From Brachybacterium sp036311905 (GTDB taxonomy: Bacteria > Actinomycetota > Actinomycetes > Actinomycetales > Dermabacteraceae), in NCBI RefSeq assembly GCF_036311905.1, contig NZ_JAZDCH010000026.1, positions 62,001-126,000 of the forward strand: a stretch of 64,000 nucleotides of DNA, in the 5' to 3' direction. How positions within the stretch are numbered: the first letter of the stretch is position 1; the number at the start of each line of letters is the position of its first letter. The notes beneath the pieces were generated by a model. It saw only the letters and a program-made list of their open reading frames with translations. It did no database searches and was not told the origin of the DNA. Shown here one piece after another: positions 15,997 to 24,287 of this stretch. The translations under genes and the position numbers were made by a program.

Positions 15997-17433
15997 TCAG
16001 CCCCTGGCGGCCACGATGGTCGCCAGGGGCCGCACCTCCCTGAGCCGGGCCGCCGCCTCGCGGGCCGCGGCGGCACTGGGGACCTCCTCGAAGGGGTCCT
16101 CCGCGAGCAGCACCACGTCCGCGGGGCCGCCGACGCGCAGCGCGTCGATGCCGTCGGTCGAGGCGAGGAGGGCCTCGTGCGGCTGGAGGGCCTGCTCGGG
16201 GTGCCAGGCCTCGCGCTCGTCGGCGCTGCGGTGCACCGCGGCGGCCATCGCGAGCCAGGGGTCGACGGGCGCGACCGGGGCGTCGGAGCCGAAGAGCAGC
16301 GGGACGCCGGCGGCGAGCAGGTCCCGGAAGCGGTAGGCGAGGTGGGCCGCGCCGGGCATCAGCTCCTCCGTGGGGTCGCGGTCGTCCAGCAGGTGCGCCG
16401 GCTGCACCGACGCCCGCACCCCGAGCCTCGCCATCCGGGCCACGTCCTCGTCGGCCAGCAGCTGGGCGTGCTCGATCCGACCCCTCGCCCCCGTGACCGC
16501 GAAGGCGTCGAGCACCACACCGACGGCCGCGTCCCCGATCGCATGGATCGCCGGCTCGAGGCCGAGCTGCGCCGCGCGGGTCAGCAACTGCGGCAGCTCG
16601 AGGGCGTAGTCGCTGAGCACGCCGACGGGTCCGCCCGCATGCCGGCAGTACGCGGAGCGGGAGCCGAGGGAGCCGTCGGCGATGACCTTCAACGGTCCCA
16701 TCGTCACCAGGCCCGAGGGACCGAGCACCGTGCCCGTCGGCCCCGGGACGGCAGGAAGCCCCGAGGCGTAGGTCGCGGTGCGCACCCGCATCCGCACCCG
16801 GCCCTCCTCGTCGCGGCGCCGCCACAGGCTCCAGGTCTCGCCCCACTCCATGTCGGTCAGGCCCACGAGCCCCCGGGAGAGGGCGTCCTCCTGCAGCCGG
16901 TCGATCCCCGCCTCGAGGCCCGCGGCGACCCCCGGCAGCTCCTCGAGCCGGGCGACCGCGTCGAACCACTCGTCCTCGGCGACGATGCCCGCGCGCGGCG
17001 GCAGGCCCAGGGCGGCGAGCGCCGCGGAGCTCATCCACGCATGGTGCGCATCGCCGCCGATCAGCACCACCGGCACCCGGTCGCCGCCGACCGCGTCCAG
17101 GGCCGCGACCGTCGGCTCGCCCGCGAGATCCACCAGTCGGTGCCCGAAGCCCACCAGCACCGGGTCCGCCCCGAGCACCGCCGCGACGCGCGCGACGATC
17201 TCCGCCGTCGAGGCGGCCCCCGCGGTGTCCAGCCGGGCGTAGCCCTGCGCGGTCTGCCCCGCGTGCACGTGCTGATCCCACAGCCCGGGGATCGCGAGCG
17301 CGCCGCCCGCCTCGTGGACCTCCTCGCCCGCGCGCCGAGGGAGGGACGGGCCGATCTCCACGATCCGGCCCGCAGTCGCGCGGAGATCCGTCGGCGCGTC
17401 CGCACCGCGCAGCATCACCTGTCTGATCAGCAT
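15997..17433 (-). CDS. YtcJ-like metal-dependent amidohydrolase
   Basis: 478 residues. The amidohydrolase-3/YtcJ pattern is clear: WDQHVHAG (His55, His57) early on, VIADGSLGSRSA in the middle, HAIGDAAV and HAQLL further on, and GSDAPVAPVDP near the end, supplying the remaining metal ligands and catalytic Asp. Members hydrolyse C-N bonds of amide-like substrates; the substrate is unknown. The ATG at 17433 lies 9 nt from a perfect 16-bp palindrome shared with the divergent ABC transporter operon. Confidence 0.82.
   Translation of the reverse strand: MLIRQVMLRGADAPTDLRATAGRIVEIGPSLPRRAGEEVHEAGGALAIPGLWDQHVHAGQTAQGYARLDTAGAASTAEIVARVAAVLGADPVLVGFGHRLVDLAGEPTVAALDAVGGDRVPVVLIGGDAHHAWMSSAALAALGLPPRAGIVAEDEWFDAVARLEELPGVAAGLEAGIDRLQEDALSRGLVGLTDMEWGETWSLWRRRDEEGRVRMRVRTATYASGLPAVPGPTGTVLGPSGLVTMGPLKVIADGSLGSRSAYCRHAGGPVGVLSDYALELPQLLTRAAQLGLEPAIHAIGDAAVGVVLDAFAVTGARGRIEHAQLLADEDVARMARLGVRASVQPAHLLDDRDPTEELMPGAAHLAYRFRDLLAAGVPLLFGSDAPVAPVDPWLAMAAAVHRSADEREAWHPEQALQPHEALLASTDGIDALRVGGPADVVLLAEDPFEEVPSAAAAREAAARLREVRPLATIVAARG
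16000..16030. terminator. Hairpin between convergent genes, probable terminator
   Basis: A perfect 10-bp inverted repeat, GCCCCTGGCG (16000-16009) and CGCCAGGGGC (16021-16030), with an 11-nt loop. It lies just after the GxGYxYP stop (15990) and over the last codons of the convergent amidohydrolase. There is no T tract, as is common in high-GC actinobacteria, so it could act in both directions. Confidence 0.55.
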
Positions 17434-17441
17434 CGACACAG

Positions 17442-17457
17442 CATGACAGCTGTCATG
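17442..17457. promoter_or_regulatory. Perfect 16-bp palindromic operator in divergent promoter
   Basis: CATGACAGCTGTCATG is a perfect palindrome in the 58-bp gap between the amidohydrolase (start 17433) and the ABC ATPase (start 17492). This position lets one dimeric repressor control both directions. The TGACA-N2-TGTCA shape suits TetR or GntR-type dimers. No such regulator gene is adjacent. Confidence 0.65.
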
Positions 17458-17491
17458 GGACCGGGGCGGGATCCGCCCGCACAGTAGGGGC

Positions 17492-18400
17492 ATGACCTCG
17501 AGCACCCCCGCCCTCGACCTCCGCGGCGTCCGCCGCACCTACGGCCCGGTGACCGCCGTGGACCACCTCGACCTCACCGTGCCGCGCGGCCAGATCCTCG
17601 CCCTGCTGGGCCCCAACGGAGCCGGCAAGTCCACCACCGCCGAGATGATGCTGGGCCTCGCCACCCCGAGCGCGGGCACCGTCCGGGTGCTCGGCGTCCC
17701 GCCCGCCGAGGCCGCCCGGCGCGGGCTGATCGGGGCGATGCTGCAGAACGGGACGCTGCTCGAGGACGTGCCGGTGCGCCTCCTGCTGCGGCTCGTCGCC
17801 GCGGTGTGCGCGCACCCTCTGCCGATCGACGACGTCGTGGAGCGGGCAGACATCGCGCCCCTCCTGCGCCGGAACACCTCGAAGCTCTCCGGCGGCGAGG
17901 CGCAGCGGGTGCGCTTCGCCCTCGCCCTGCTCCCCGACCCCGAGGTGATCCTGCTGGACGAGCCGACGGTCGCGATGGACGTCGGGACCCGGCACCGCTT
18001 CTGGGAGTCGATGCGAGCCGTCGCCGTCGAGGGCCGCACCATCGTCTTCGCCACCCACTACCTCGAGGAGGCCGACCAGCAGGCGGACCGCGTGGTGGTG
18101 ATGAGAGCCGGGAGGCTCGTCGCCGACGGCACCGGGGCGGAGATCAAGGAACGCATCGGCGGACGGGTCGTGACCCTCGCCCTCGGCTCGGGGGCCACGG
18201 GCGATGACCTCGAGCGCCTGCCCGGGGTGGGCGGCACCGAGCTGCTCGAGGACGGCCGGATCCGCCTCGCCACGAGCGACTCCGACGCGACCCTCGCCGC
18301 CCTGTTCGCCCCCGGCGGGCCCGACGTGCGCGACGTGCTCGTCGGGACGCCCTCCCTCGAGGACGCCTTCCTCCAGCTGACCACCAGGAGCACTTCATGA
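17492..18400 (+). CDS. ABC transporter ATP-binding subunit (ABC-2 exporter)
   Basis: 302 residues. Walker A is GPNGAGKSTT (about 40-49), the signature is KLSGGEAQR (about 131), and Walker B is VILLDEPTV. The C-terminal ~80 residues form the extension found in drug-exporter ATPases of the DrrA/YhcH type. It pairs with the permease gene that overlaps its stop (ATGA). Export of a drug, peptide or lipid is likely. It probably answers to the downstream two-component system in the same operon. Confidence 0.9.
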   Translation: MTSSTPALDLRGVRRTYGPVTAVDHLDLTVPRGQILALLGPNGAGKSTTAEMMLGLATPSAGTVRVLGVPPAEAARRGLIGAMLQNGTLLEDVPVRLLLRLVAAVCAHPLPIDDVVERADIAPLLRRNTSKLSGGEAQRVRFALALLPDPEVILLDEPTVAMDVGTRHRFWESMRAVAVEGRTIVFATHYLEEADQQADRVVVMRAGRLVADGTGAEIKERIGGRVVTLALGSGATGDDLERLPGVGGTELLEDGRIRLATSDSDATLAALFAPGGPDVRDVLVGTPSLEDAFLQLTTRSTS

Positions 18401-19182
18401 CCGCCACCGCCACCACTGCCGATGTCCCGCAGCTCACCCGCACCGTCCGCTACACCCTCGCCGACATCCGCCTCACGCTCCGCAACGTGCTCTTCGTGTT
18501 CTTCACGGTCGGTCTGCCGGTGATCATGTTCCTGCTCTTCGACCAGATCTACGGCGGCCAGCAGCTGCCCGGCGGGGCCACCGTCGGCACCTTCATCATG
18601 GTGAACATGGCGTCCTACGGCGGGCTCACCGCCGCCCTCAACACCGGCTCGCTGATCCAGGTCGAGCGGACCAACGGCTGGCTGCGCCAGCTCATGGTCG
18701 CGGGGCTCGAGCCGCGCAGCTTCGTAACCGGCAAGCTGATCGCCGCCCAGGTCGTCGTGCTGCCCGCACTGATCGGCGTGATCCTCGCGGGAGTGCTCCT
18801 CGCCGGGGTGGAGATCACCGCCGGTGAGGCGCTGCGGGTGCTCCTCGTGCTCTGGATCAGCATGGTCCCGATGGTGCTGCTCGGCCTCGCCGTGGGGCTC
18901 GCGCTGAAGCCCAGCGCCGTCGGCCCCGTGGTGACCATCGGCACGATGCTGCTCGCCGTCGCGGGCGGGCTCTGGTTCCCCTTCGAGATGTTCCCCGACT
19001 GGCTGCAGCAGATCTCGGTGCTGCTGCCCACCTACTGGCTCGGGGAGATCGGCGCCTGGGGGATCGTCGGCGGGGACCTGCCCCTGCGCGGACTCGCGGT
19101 CCTCGCGGCCTGGACCCTGGGCCTGGTGCTGGCCTGCGCCCTGCTGCTGGGCAGCGCCGCCCGCCGCGCCTCCCGCCGCTGA
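18397..19182 (+). CDS. ABC-2 type transporter permease
   Basis: 261 residues with six hydrophobic helices and no signal peptide, the typical layout of an ABC-2 permease. The first helix contains NVLFVFFTVGLPVIMFLLF, and the last two flank FPFEMFPDWLQQISVLLPTYW, a common re-entrant region of this family. Overlaps the ATPase stop by 4 nt and is followed after 19 nt by the histidine kinase gene. Confidence 0.88.
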   Translation: MTATATTADVPQLTRTVRYTLADIRLTLRNVLFVFFTVGLPVIMFLLFDQIYGGQQLPGGATVGTFIMVNMASYGGLTAALNTGSLIQVERTNGWLRQLMVAGLEPRSFVTGKLIAAQVVVLPALIGVILAGVLLAGVEITAGEALRVLLVLWISMVPMVLLGLAVGLALKPSAVGPVVTIGTMLLAVAGGLWFPFEMFPDWLQQISVLLPTYWLGEIGAWGIVGGDLPLRGLAVLAAWTLGLVLACALLLGSAARRASRR

Positions 19183-19201
19183 GGCCTGCGAGGATGCTCC
19201 C

Positions 19202-20326
19202 GTGACCGACATGCCGCCGCCGCCCCCGCGCACGCCGCGCGGGGTGCACCGCGCCGCGCTCGACAGCGGCTCGCTGTTCTACAACGTGCCCTCGCTGCTG
19301 TTCCTGCTGTACATCCTGATCCCGGCGTGGACCGAGCTGAGCGTGCCGCGGGCGCTCCTGGTGACCCTGATCTGCGCGCTCTACGCGGTGCTCTTCGCCT
19401 ACACCGCGGGGCTGCGCGCCTATCCGGTCCGGGACCGGCTGGTGTGGCTCGCCGCGGCCTGGGCCCTCCTCGGCGCCCTCTGGGGGGTGATCGGCCTCGA
19501 GGTGCTGAACATGGTGATGTTCCAGCAGGTCATGCACGGGATCATCCTGCCGCTGCGCTGGGCGCGGGTGACGGTCCCGGTGATCGCCGTGGCCGTGCTC
19601 GTCGGCGCCGCGACGACCGACCGGCCGATCGCCGCGGTGCTCGCCCTCGTCGGCCTGGTGCTGTCCCTCGGGCTCGCCGAGGGCATCGAGCGCGGGATCC
19701 TGCAGGAGCGGCTCGATGAGGCCGAGCGGCGCAACGCCCATCTCGCGGTCGCCGTCGAGCGCGAGCGGATCGGCCGGGACCTCCACGACATCCTCGGGCA
19801 CTCGCTGACCACGATCACCGTCACCGCCCAGCTGGCCCAACGGCTGCTGCCCACCGACCCCGAGGCCGCCCGCGCCCGGCTCGGCGAGATCGAGCGGATC
19901 TCCCGCCAATCCCTAGCCGACGTGCGCACGACCGTCTCCGGCATGCAGGAGGTGCGCGCCGCGCACGAGATCGCCGCGGCCCGCAGCGTGCTCGGCGCCG
20001 CCGGGATCGAGGCGGTCACGCCCACCGCGCTGCCCGAGCTGACCGAGGAGCGCTCGGAGCTGTTCGGCTACGCGATCCGCGAGGGGGTCACGAACGTGGT
20101 GCGGCATGCGGGCGCGACCCGCTGCACCCTCACCCTCGAGGAGGATGAGGTGCAGGTGCTCGACGACGGGACCGGCCTGCCGCCGTCCCGTGCCCTCAGC
20201 GGGCTGGCCGGTCTGCGCCGGCGCCTCGAGGCGGCCGGAGGCAGCCTCGAGATCGTCTCGCCCCCGCCGAGCGGGAGCGGCACCCTGCTCATCGCCCGCC
20301 TGCCCCCCGACAGGAGCCGGGCATGA
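19202..20326 (+). CDS. DesK/NarL-family sensor histidine kinase
   Basis: 374 residues. Five to six N-terminal helices (about 28-165) with almost no extracytoplasmic domain suggest sensing within the membrane. The dimerisation/phosphoacceptor motif is ERERIGRDLHDILGH (His195), typical of HisKA_3. The ATP-binding domain has EGVTNVVRHA and DDGTGLPP. It partners the response regulator that overlaps its stop. Membrane-intrinsic kinases next to ABC-2 exporters often sense membrane state or antibiotics. Confidence 0.9.
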   Translation: MTDMPPPPPRTPRGVHRAALDSGSLFYNVPSLLFLLYILIPAWTELSVPRALLVTLICALYAVLFAYTAGLRAYPVRDRLVWLAAAWALLGALWGVIGLEVLNMVMFQQVMHGIILPLRWARVTVPVIAVAVLVGAATTDRPIAAVLALVGLVLSLGLAEGIERGILQERLDEAERRNAHLAVAVERERIGRDLHDILGHSLTTITVTAQLAQRLLPTDPEAARARLGEIERISRQSLADVRTTVSGMQEVRAAHEIAAARSVLGAAGIEAVTPTALPELTEERSELFGYAIREGVTNVVRHAGATRCTLTLEEDEVQVLDDGTGLPPSRALSGLAGLRRRLEAAGGSLEIVSPPPSGSGTLLIARLPPDRSRA

Positions 20327-20961
20327 GCGCCCCGCTGCGCGTGCTGCTCGCCGACGACCAGGCCCTGCTGCGCAGCGGCCTCGCCGCCCTGCTGCGCCTC
20401 GAGAAGGATTTCGAGGTCGTCGGCGAGGCGGCGACCTGCGCCGAGGCCCTCGACCTGGTCGAGCGGGAGCGTCCCGATGTGCTGCTGCTCGACGTGCAGA
20501 TGCCCGCCGGCATGCGGGGCGGAGGCCAGTCCGGCCCCGCCGACGGCCTCGAGGTCGCCGAGGCGCTCCGCGGGAGCGGCGTCCGGATCATCGTGCTGAC
20601 CACCTTCGGCCGCGCCGGCTACCTGCGGCGCACGCTCGCGGCGGGGGCCGACGGGTTCATGGTCAAGGACGCCCCCGTCGACCGGCTCGTCGACGCGATC
20701 CGCCGCGTGCACCGGGGGCTGCGCGCGGTGGACCCCGAGCTCGCCGCCCAGTCCCTCGCCGTCGGCCCGAACCCGCTCACCGCGAAGGAGACCGAGGTTC
20801 TGCGCGCCGCGGCCCGCGGCGGCACGACCGCCGACATCGCCGCCCGGGTCTTCCTCTCCGAGGGGACGGTGCGCAACCACCTCTCCGCCGTCATCGGGAA
20901 GCTCTGCGTCGCCAACCGGGCCGAGGCCGTGCGCACCGCGACCGAGCACGGCTGGATCTGA
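20323..20961 (+). CDS. NarL/LuxR-family response regulator with loop insertion
   Basis: 212 residues. Receiver domain: acidic pocket Asp11-Asp12, phosphoacceptor Asp57 in VLLLDVQMP, Thr in LTTFGR, Lys in MVKDAP. The C-terminal LuxR helix-turn-helix is LTAKETEVLRAAARGG...SEGTVRNHLSAVIGKL. Between QMP and DGLEVAE, where relatives read MPGMDGLE, there is an extra ~10-residue Gly-rich insert (about 62-73). This is the loop next to the phosphorylation site. The ATG overlaps the kinase stop (ATGA). The likely target is its own operon. Confidence 0.9.
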   Translation: MSAPLRVLLADDQALLRSGLAALLRLEKDFEVVGEAATCAEALDLVERERPDVLLLDVQMPAGMRGGGQSGPADGLEVAEALRGSGVRIIVLTTFGRAGYLRRTLAAGADGFMVKDAPVDRLVDAIRRVHRGLRAVDPELAAQSLAVGPNPLTAKETEVLRAAARGGTTADIAARVFLSEGTVRNHLSAVIGKLCVANRAEAVRTATEHGWI

Positions 20962-20977
20962 GGCCACCGGCTCCGCG

Positions 20978-20983
20978 TAGGCT
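20978..20983 (+). promoter_or_regulatory. -10 box, leaderless promoter of BASS transporter
   Basis: TAGGCT, 6 nt before GTG 20990, with no ribosome binding site. Confidence 0.6.
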
Positions 20984-20989
20984 TCTGCG

Positions 20990-21916
20990 GTGCACACCCT
21001 CGAATCGGTCCTGGTGGCGCTGATTCACATCAGCGTGCCGATCTTCGCGATCGCCTCGATGCTGTCGATGGGCCTGCGCACCCCGATCCACGCCTTCGCC
21101 GCCCAGCTGCGGGACCGCCGCACGGTGCTCGCCGTGCTCGGCGCGAACTTCGTCGTGGTCCCCGCCGTCGGCACCCTGATCCTGATCCTGGTCAGCCCGC
21201 TCCTGCCGGAGAAGGCGGGGGAGGGGTTCATCATCGCGCTGTGCGCCGCGGGCGCCCCCTTCGTGCTGCAGCTCGGGGCGATGGCGAAGATCCCCTACGG
21301 GGAGACCGCCGGGCCGATGGCGGTGCTGCTGCTCGGCTCGATCGTGTTCATGCCGCTCGTGGTCCCCGTCCTGCTGCAGGACGTGCAGGTCGACGGCTGG
21401 GCGGTGGCCCGCCTCCTGGTCGGCACGATGCTCGCCCCGATGGTCGCCGGCATCGTGATCGCCGCGGTCTTCCCGGCGCGCGCCGATCTGCTCGCCCGCA
21501 TCGCCGGGAGCGTCGCGGCGGTCTCCGCGGTGCTCATGTTCCTCTCCGGCTTCGGGTCGAACAGCGCGCTGCTGCTGAACCTGCTGCTGTCCCCGGCGAT
21601 CCTGGTCGCGGTGGGCCTGGTGACCCTCGCCTTCTTCGCCGGCCGCTCCGCGGGGGACCTCGCCGGGGAGACCCTCACCGTGCCCGACGGGCCCGCGATC
21701 CTCACCAGCCAGCGGAACATCGCCGCGGCGCTGCTGGTGGCCCGCACCGGGGCCAACGACGGCTCGATCGTGGTCCCCATCCTGCTCGTGAGCGCCGTCG
21801 GCTTCGTGCTGCTGGTGCCCTACGCGCTGATCACCGGGGCGGTGCGCCGCCGCCGCGTGGGGGAGCGGGTCACCGTCGGGGTGCTCCTGGGGATCGTCGG
21901 CCCCAAGGCGGACTGA
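20990..21916 (+). CDS. BASS-family (bile acid:sodium symporter-like) transporter
   Basis: 308 residues with about nine to ten hydrophobic helices. The conserved GAPFVLQLGAMAKIPYG and LTSQRNIAAALLVARTG segments resemble the sodium-coupled crossover helices of BASS proteins. The substrate is unknown; bacterial members carry organic anions. The start is GTG 20990, 6 nt after a TAGGCT box, so it is probably transcribed separately from the two-component operon. Confidence 0.75.
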   Translation: MHTLESVLVALIHISVPIFAIASMLSMGLRTPIHAFAAQLRDRRTVLAVLGANFVVVPAVGTLILILVSPLLPEKAGEGFIIALCAAGAPFVLQLGAMAKIPYGETAGPMAVLLLGSIVFMPLVVPVLLQDVQVDGWAVARLLVGTMLAPMVAGIVIAAVFPARADLLARIAGSVAAVSAVLMFLSGFGSNSALLLNLLLSPAILVAVGLVTLAFFAGRSAGDLAGETLTVPDGPAILTSQRNIAAALLVARTGANDGSIVVPILLVSAVGFVLLVPYALITGAVRRRRVGERVTVGVLLGIVGPKAD

Positions 21917-21933
21917 GGCGGCCCGCGAGCCCC

Positions 21934-21939
21934 TAGGCT
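21934..21939 (+). promoter_or_regulatory. -10 box, leaderless promoter of ABC exporter
   Basis: TAGGCT, 8 nt before GTG 21948, with no ribosome binding site. It supports GTG 21948 over the in-frame TTG at 21939, which overlaps the box. Confidence 0.6.
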
Positions 21940-21947
21940 TGCTGTCC

Positions 21948-23765
21948 GTGTCCTCCCTGCTGCGCATCGTGCGCTTCACCCGCTCCCTCGCGCCCCTGTA
22001 CACCGCGGTCATCATCTGCTCGGTGCTGACCTCACTCGCGGCGCTCGCCGTCCCCTTCCTCATCGGCCGGGCGACCGACACGGTGGCGGGCGCCGTCTCG
22101 GACGCGACCGGGGCCGGCGCGGCGGTGCGCACCGTGCTGCTGCTGGCCGGGGCGGTGCTGGTCGCCGAGCTGCTGAACACCGTCGTCTCCAACATCGGCG
22201 GCTGGTACGGCGACGTGCTGAGCAACCGGATGCGCACGATCCTCTCGACCCGCTACTACGAGAAGCTGCTGCACCTCCCGCAGAGCTGGTTCGACGGGGA
22301 GATCACCGGCACGATCGTCGCCCGGCTGAACCGCTCGATCGCCGAGATCTCGCAGTTCACCAAGACCATGTCCAACTCCTTCGCCGCGATGCTGATCACC
22401 ACCGCGGCGGTGCTGGGCATCAGCGCCTACTACGCCTGGCCGCTCGCGCTGCTGCTGCTGATCGTGTTCCCGGTCTACGTGTGGCTGACCTCCCTCACCT
22501 CCGTGAAATGGCAGCGGCTCGAGGGCGAGAAGAACGAGCAGGTGGACATCGCCTCGGGGCGCTTCGCCGAGGTGATCGGCCAGATCCGCGTGGTGAAGTC
22601 CTTCGTGCGCGAGCGCGGGGAGCTCGCCGACTTCTCCCGCCGCTTCGGCGCGACCGACGGCCTCACCCGCGCCCAGTCCACGCACTGGCACACCATGGAC
22701 GTGCTGCGCCGGGCGGTGCTGAACCTGGTGTTCTTCGCGATCTACGCGATCATCTTCGTGCGCACCGTGCAGGGGCAGTTCACGCTCGGCGAGATGGTGC
22801 TCCTGGTGCAGCTGATGAGCATGGCCAAGGCCCCGGTGGAATCGATGAGCTGGGTGATCGACTCCTCGCAGCGGGCGATCGCCGGCAGCCGCGACTACTT
22901 CCGGGTGATGGCCACGCCGGTCGACCCGCGCACCGCCGCGATGCTCGCCGCGGGCGAGGACGGCGCCCCGGCGCAGGACCTCGTCGAGCCGGTGCCGGGG
23001 GCGCCGGTGGTCGCCTTCCGCGAGGTGTCCTTCGCCTACGAGGACGGCGAGGACGTGCTCCACGGGATCGACGTCGAGATCGCCCGCGGCGAGAAGGTCG
23101 CCCTGGTGGGCGAGTCCGGCGGCGGCAAGTCCACGATCGTGAACCTGCTGCTGGGCCTCTACGAGCCGCGCGAGGGCAGCGTCGAGGTGGTGGGGCGCTC
23201 GAGCACCGAGCTGCCGCTGGACCAGCTGCGCTCGCGGATCGGCGTGGTCTTTCAGGACGCCTCCCTGTTCTCCGGGACGATCCGCGAGAACATCGCCTAC
23301 GGACGACCCGGCGCGAGCGACGAGGAGGTCGTCGACGCCGCCCGGCGCGCGAACGCCGACGCCTTCATCTCCCGCTTCGAGCACGGCTACGACACGGTCA
23401 TCGGGGAGCGCGGCCTCAAGCTGTCCGGCGGGCAGCGCCAGCGGGTCGCGGTCGCCCGCGCGATCCTCAAGGACGCCCCCGTGCTGGTCCTCGACGAGGC
23501 CACCTCCGCTCTCGACACCCGCGCCGAGCGGCAGGTGCAGAAGGGCCTCGACGAGCTGATGGAGGGGCGGACCTCGCTGATCATCGCCCACCGGCTCTCC
23601 ACCATCGCCACGGTGGACCGGATCATCACCCTCGAGGACGGCCGGATCGACGAGATCGGCACCCCCGCCGAGCTCGCCGCCTCCGGCGGGATCTACGCCC
23701 AGCTGCTCGACCTGCAGAACGCCGGGGATCGCAAGCGCCTCGCGCGCTTCGACATCACCGGCTGA
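21948..23765 (+). CDS. ABC exporter half-transporter (fused membrane and ATPase domains)
   Basis: 605 residues. Residues ~1-320 are a six-helix type IV exporter domain, containing the QSWFDGEITGTIVARLNRS intracellular loop. Residues ~355-605 are the ATPase: Walker A GESGGGKST, Q-loop VVFQDASLFSG, signature LSGGQRQRVA, Walker B VLVLDEATSALD, and the switch His in IIAHRLST. All catalytic motifs are intact, so it should work as a homodimer exporting a lipid, peptide or drug. It is convergent with the ArsR gene. Confidence 0.9.
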   Translation: MSSLLRIVRFTRSLAPLYTAVIICSVLTSLAALAVPFLIGRATDTVAGAVSDATGAGAAVRTVLLLAGAVLVAELLNTVVSNIGGWYGDVLSNRMRTILSTRYYEKLLHLPQSWFDGEITGTIVARLNRSIAEISQFTKTMSNSFAAMLITTAAVLGISAYYAWPLALLLLIVFPVYVWLTSLTSVKWQRLEGEKNEQVDIASGRFAEVIGQIRVVKSFVRERGELADFSRRFGATDGLTRAQSTHWHTMDVLRRAVLNLVFFAIYAIIFVRTVQGQFTLGEMVLLVQLMSMAKAPVESMSWVIDSSQRAIAGSRDYFRVMATPVDPRTAAMLAAGEDGAPAQDLVEPVPGAPVVAFREVSFAYEDGEDVLHGIDVEIARGEKVALVGESGGGKSTIVNLLLGLYEPREGSVEVVGRSSTELPLDQLRSRIGVVFQDASLFSGTIRENIAYGRPGASDEEVVDAARRANADAFISRFEHGYDTVIGERGLKLSGGQRQRVAVARAILKDAPVLVLDEATSALDTRAERQVQKGLDELMEGRTSLIIAHRLSTIATVDRIITLEDGRIDEIGTPAELAASGGIYAQLLDLQNAGDRKRLARFDITG

Positions 23766-23835
23766 GGGTCATTCGCTCCGCTCCGGCAGCAGGCGCGGCA
23801 GCACCCGGTGAGGGCGCGGGCGGTGGCGCGGTGCA

Positions 23836-24171
23836 TCAGGTCTCCTCGGGGAGGGCGCGGTTCTCGCGGGCGAGCTCGGTCTCGAGGGCGTCCAGGCGCT
23901 GCGGCCACAGGCGCGAGTAGCGGTCCACCCAGGCGGCGACCTCGTCGAGGCCGCCCGGGCGCAGGCGGTAGATGCGGTGGGAGCCGGACGGCTCGACCTG
24001 CACGACATCGGCCTCGCGCAGCACCCGCAGCTGGTTGGAGACGGCCGGCTGGCGGATGTGGAACTCCGCGGAGACGGCCTCCCCGATCATGCCCGCCGAC
24101 TGCTCCCCGTCGCTGAGGATCTCGAGGATCCGTCGGCGCACGGGGTCGGCGAGCAGGGCGAAAGAATTCAC
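23836..24171 (-). CDS. ArsR-family winged-helix transcriptional regulator
   Basis: 111 residues. The ArsR fold is visible: FALLADPVRRRILEILSDGEQSAGMIGEAV, then the recognition helix IRQPAVSNQLRVLREADVVQ and the wing with SHRIYRLR. There are no paired cysteines of a metal sensor, so it is likely a ligand- or redox-independent relative. The GTG start at 24171 follows a TATCAT box by 6 nt (leaderless), and that box lies in a TGATATCA palindrome that could be its own operator. Divergent from the SPFH operon, which it may control. The 70 bp downstream (23766-23835) show nothing recognisable. Confidence 0.82.
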   Translation of the reverse strand: MNSFALLADPVRRRILEILSDGEQSAGMIGEAVSAEFHIRQPAVSNQLRVLREADVVQVEPSGSHRIYRLRPGGLDEVAAWVDRYSRLWPQRLDALETELARENRALPEET

Positions 24172-24177
24172 GTGGTG

Positions 24178-24186
24178 ATGATATCA
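24178..24186 (-). promoter_or_regulatory. Leaderless -10 box within palindrome, ArsR gene
   Basis: TATCAT (minus strand, 24183-24178), 6 nt before the GTG at 24171. The box overlaps TGATATCA (24179-24186), an 8-bp perfect palindrome that may be an autoregulatory site. Confidence 0.5.
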
Positions 24187-24242
24187 GCGAAGGATGAAAT
24201 AGGGAAGGAAATCGGGCCCAGCGAAGGGTCGGGGAGGGGCGG

Positions 24243-24248
24243 TAGCAT
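24243..24248 (+). promoter_or_regulatory. Possible -10 box of SPFH/zinc-ribbon operon
   Basis: TAGCAT, about 40 nt before the ATG at 24288, leaving a leader with the GAAGGAGC ribosome binding site. Confidence 0.45.
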
Positions 24249-24287
24249 GGCACCGATCACACGCTCGGGGGCTTCGAAGGAGCTGAC

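Noticed and set aside
23693..23838. A short open frame after the ArsR gene, starting with an ATG that overlaps its stop
   Set aside because: The peptide is Cys/Arg-rich without any pattern, runs into the antisense of the ABC exporter end, and has no ribosome binding site.
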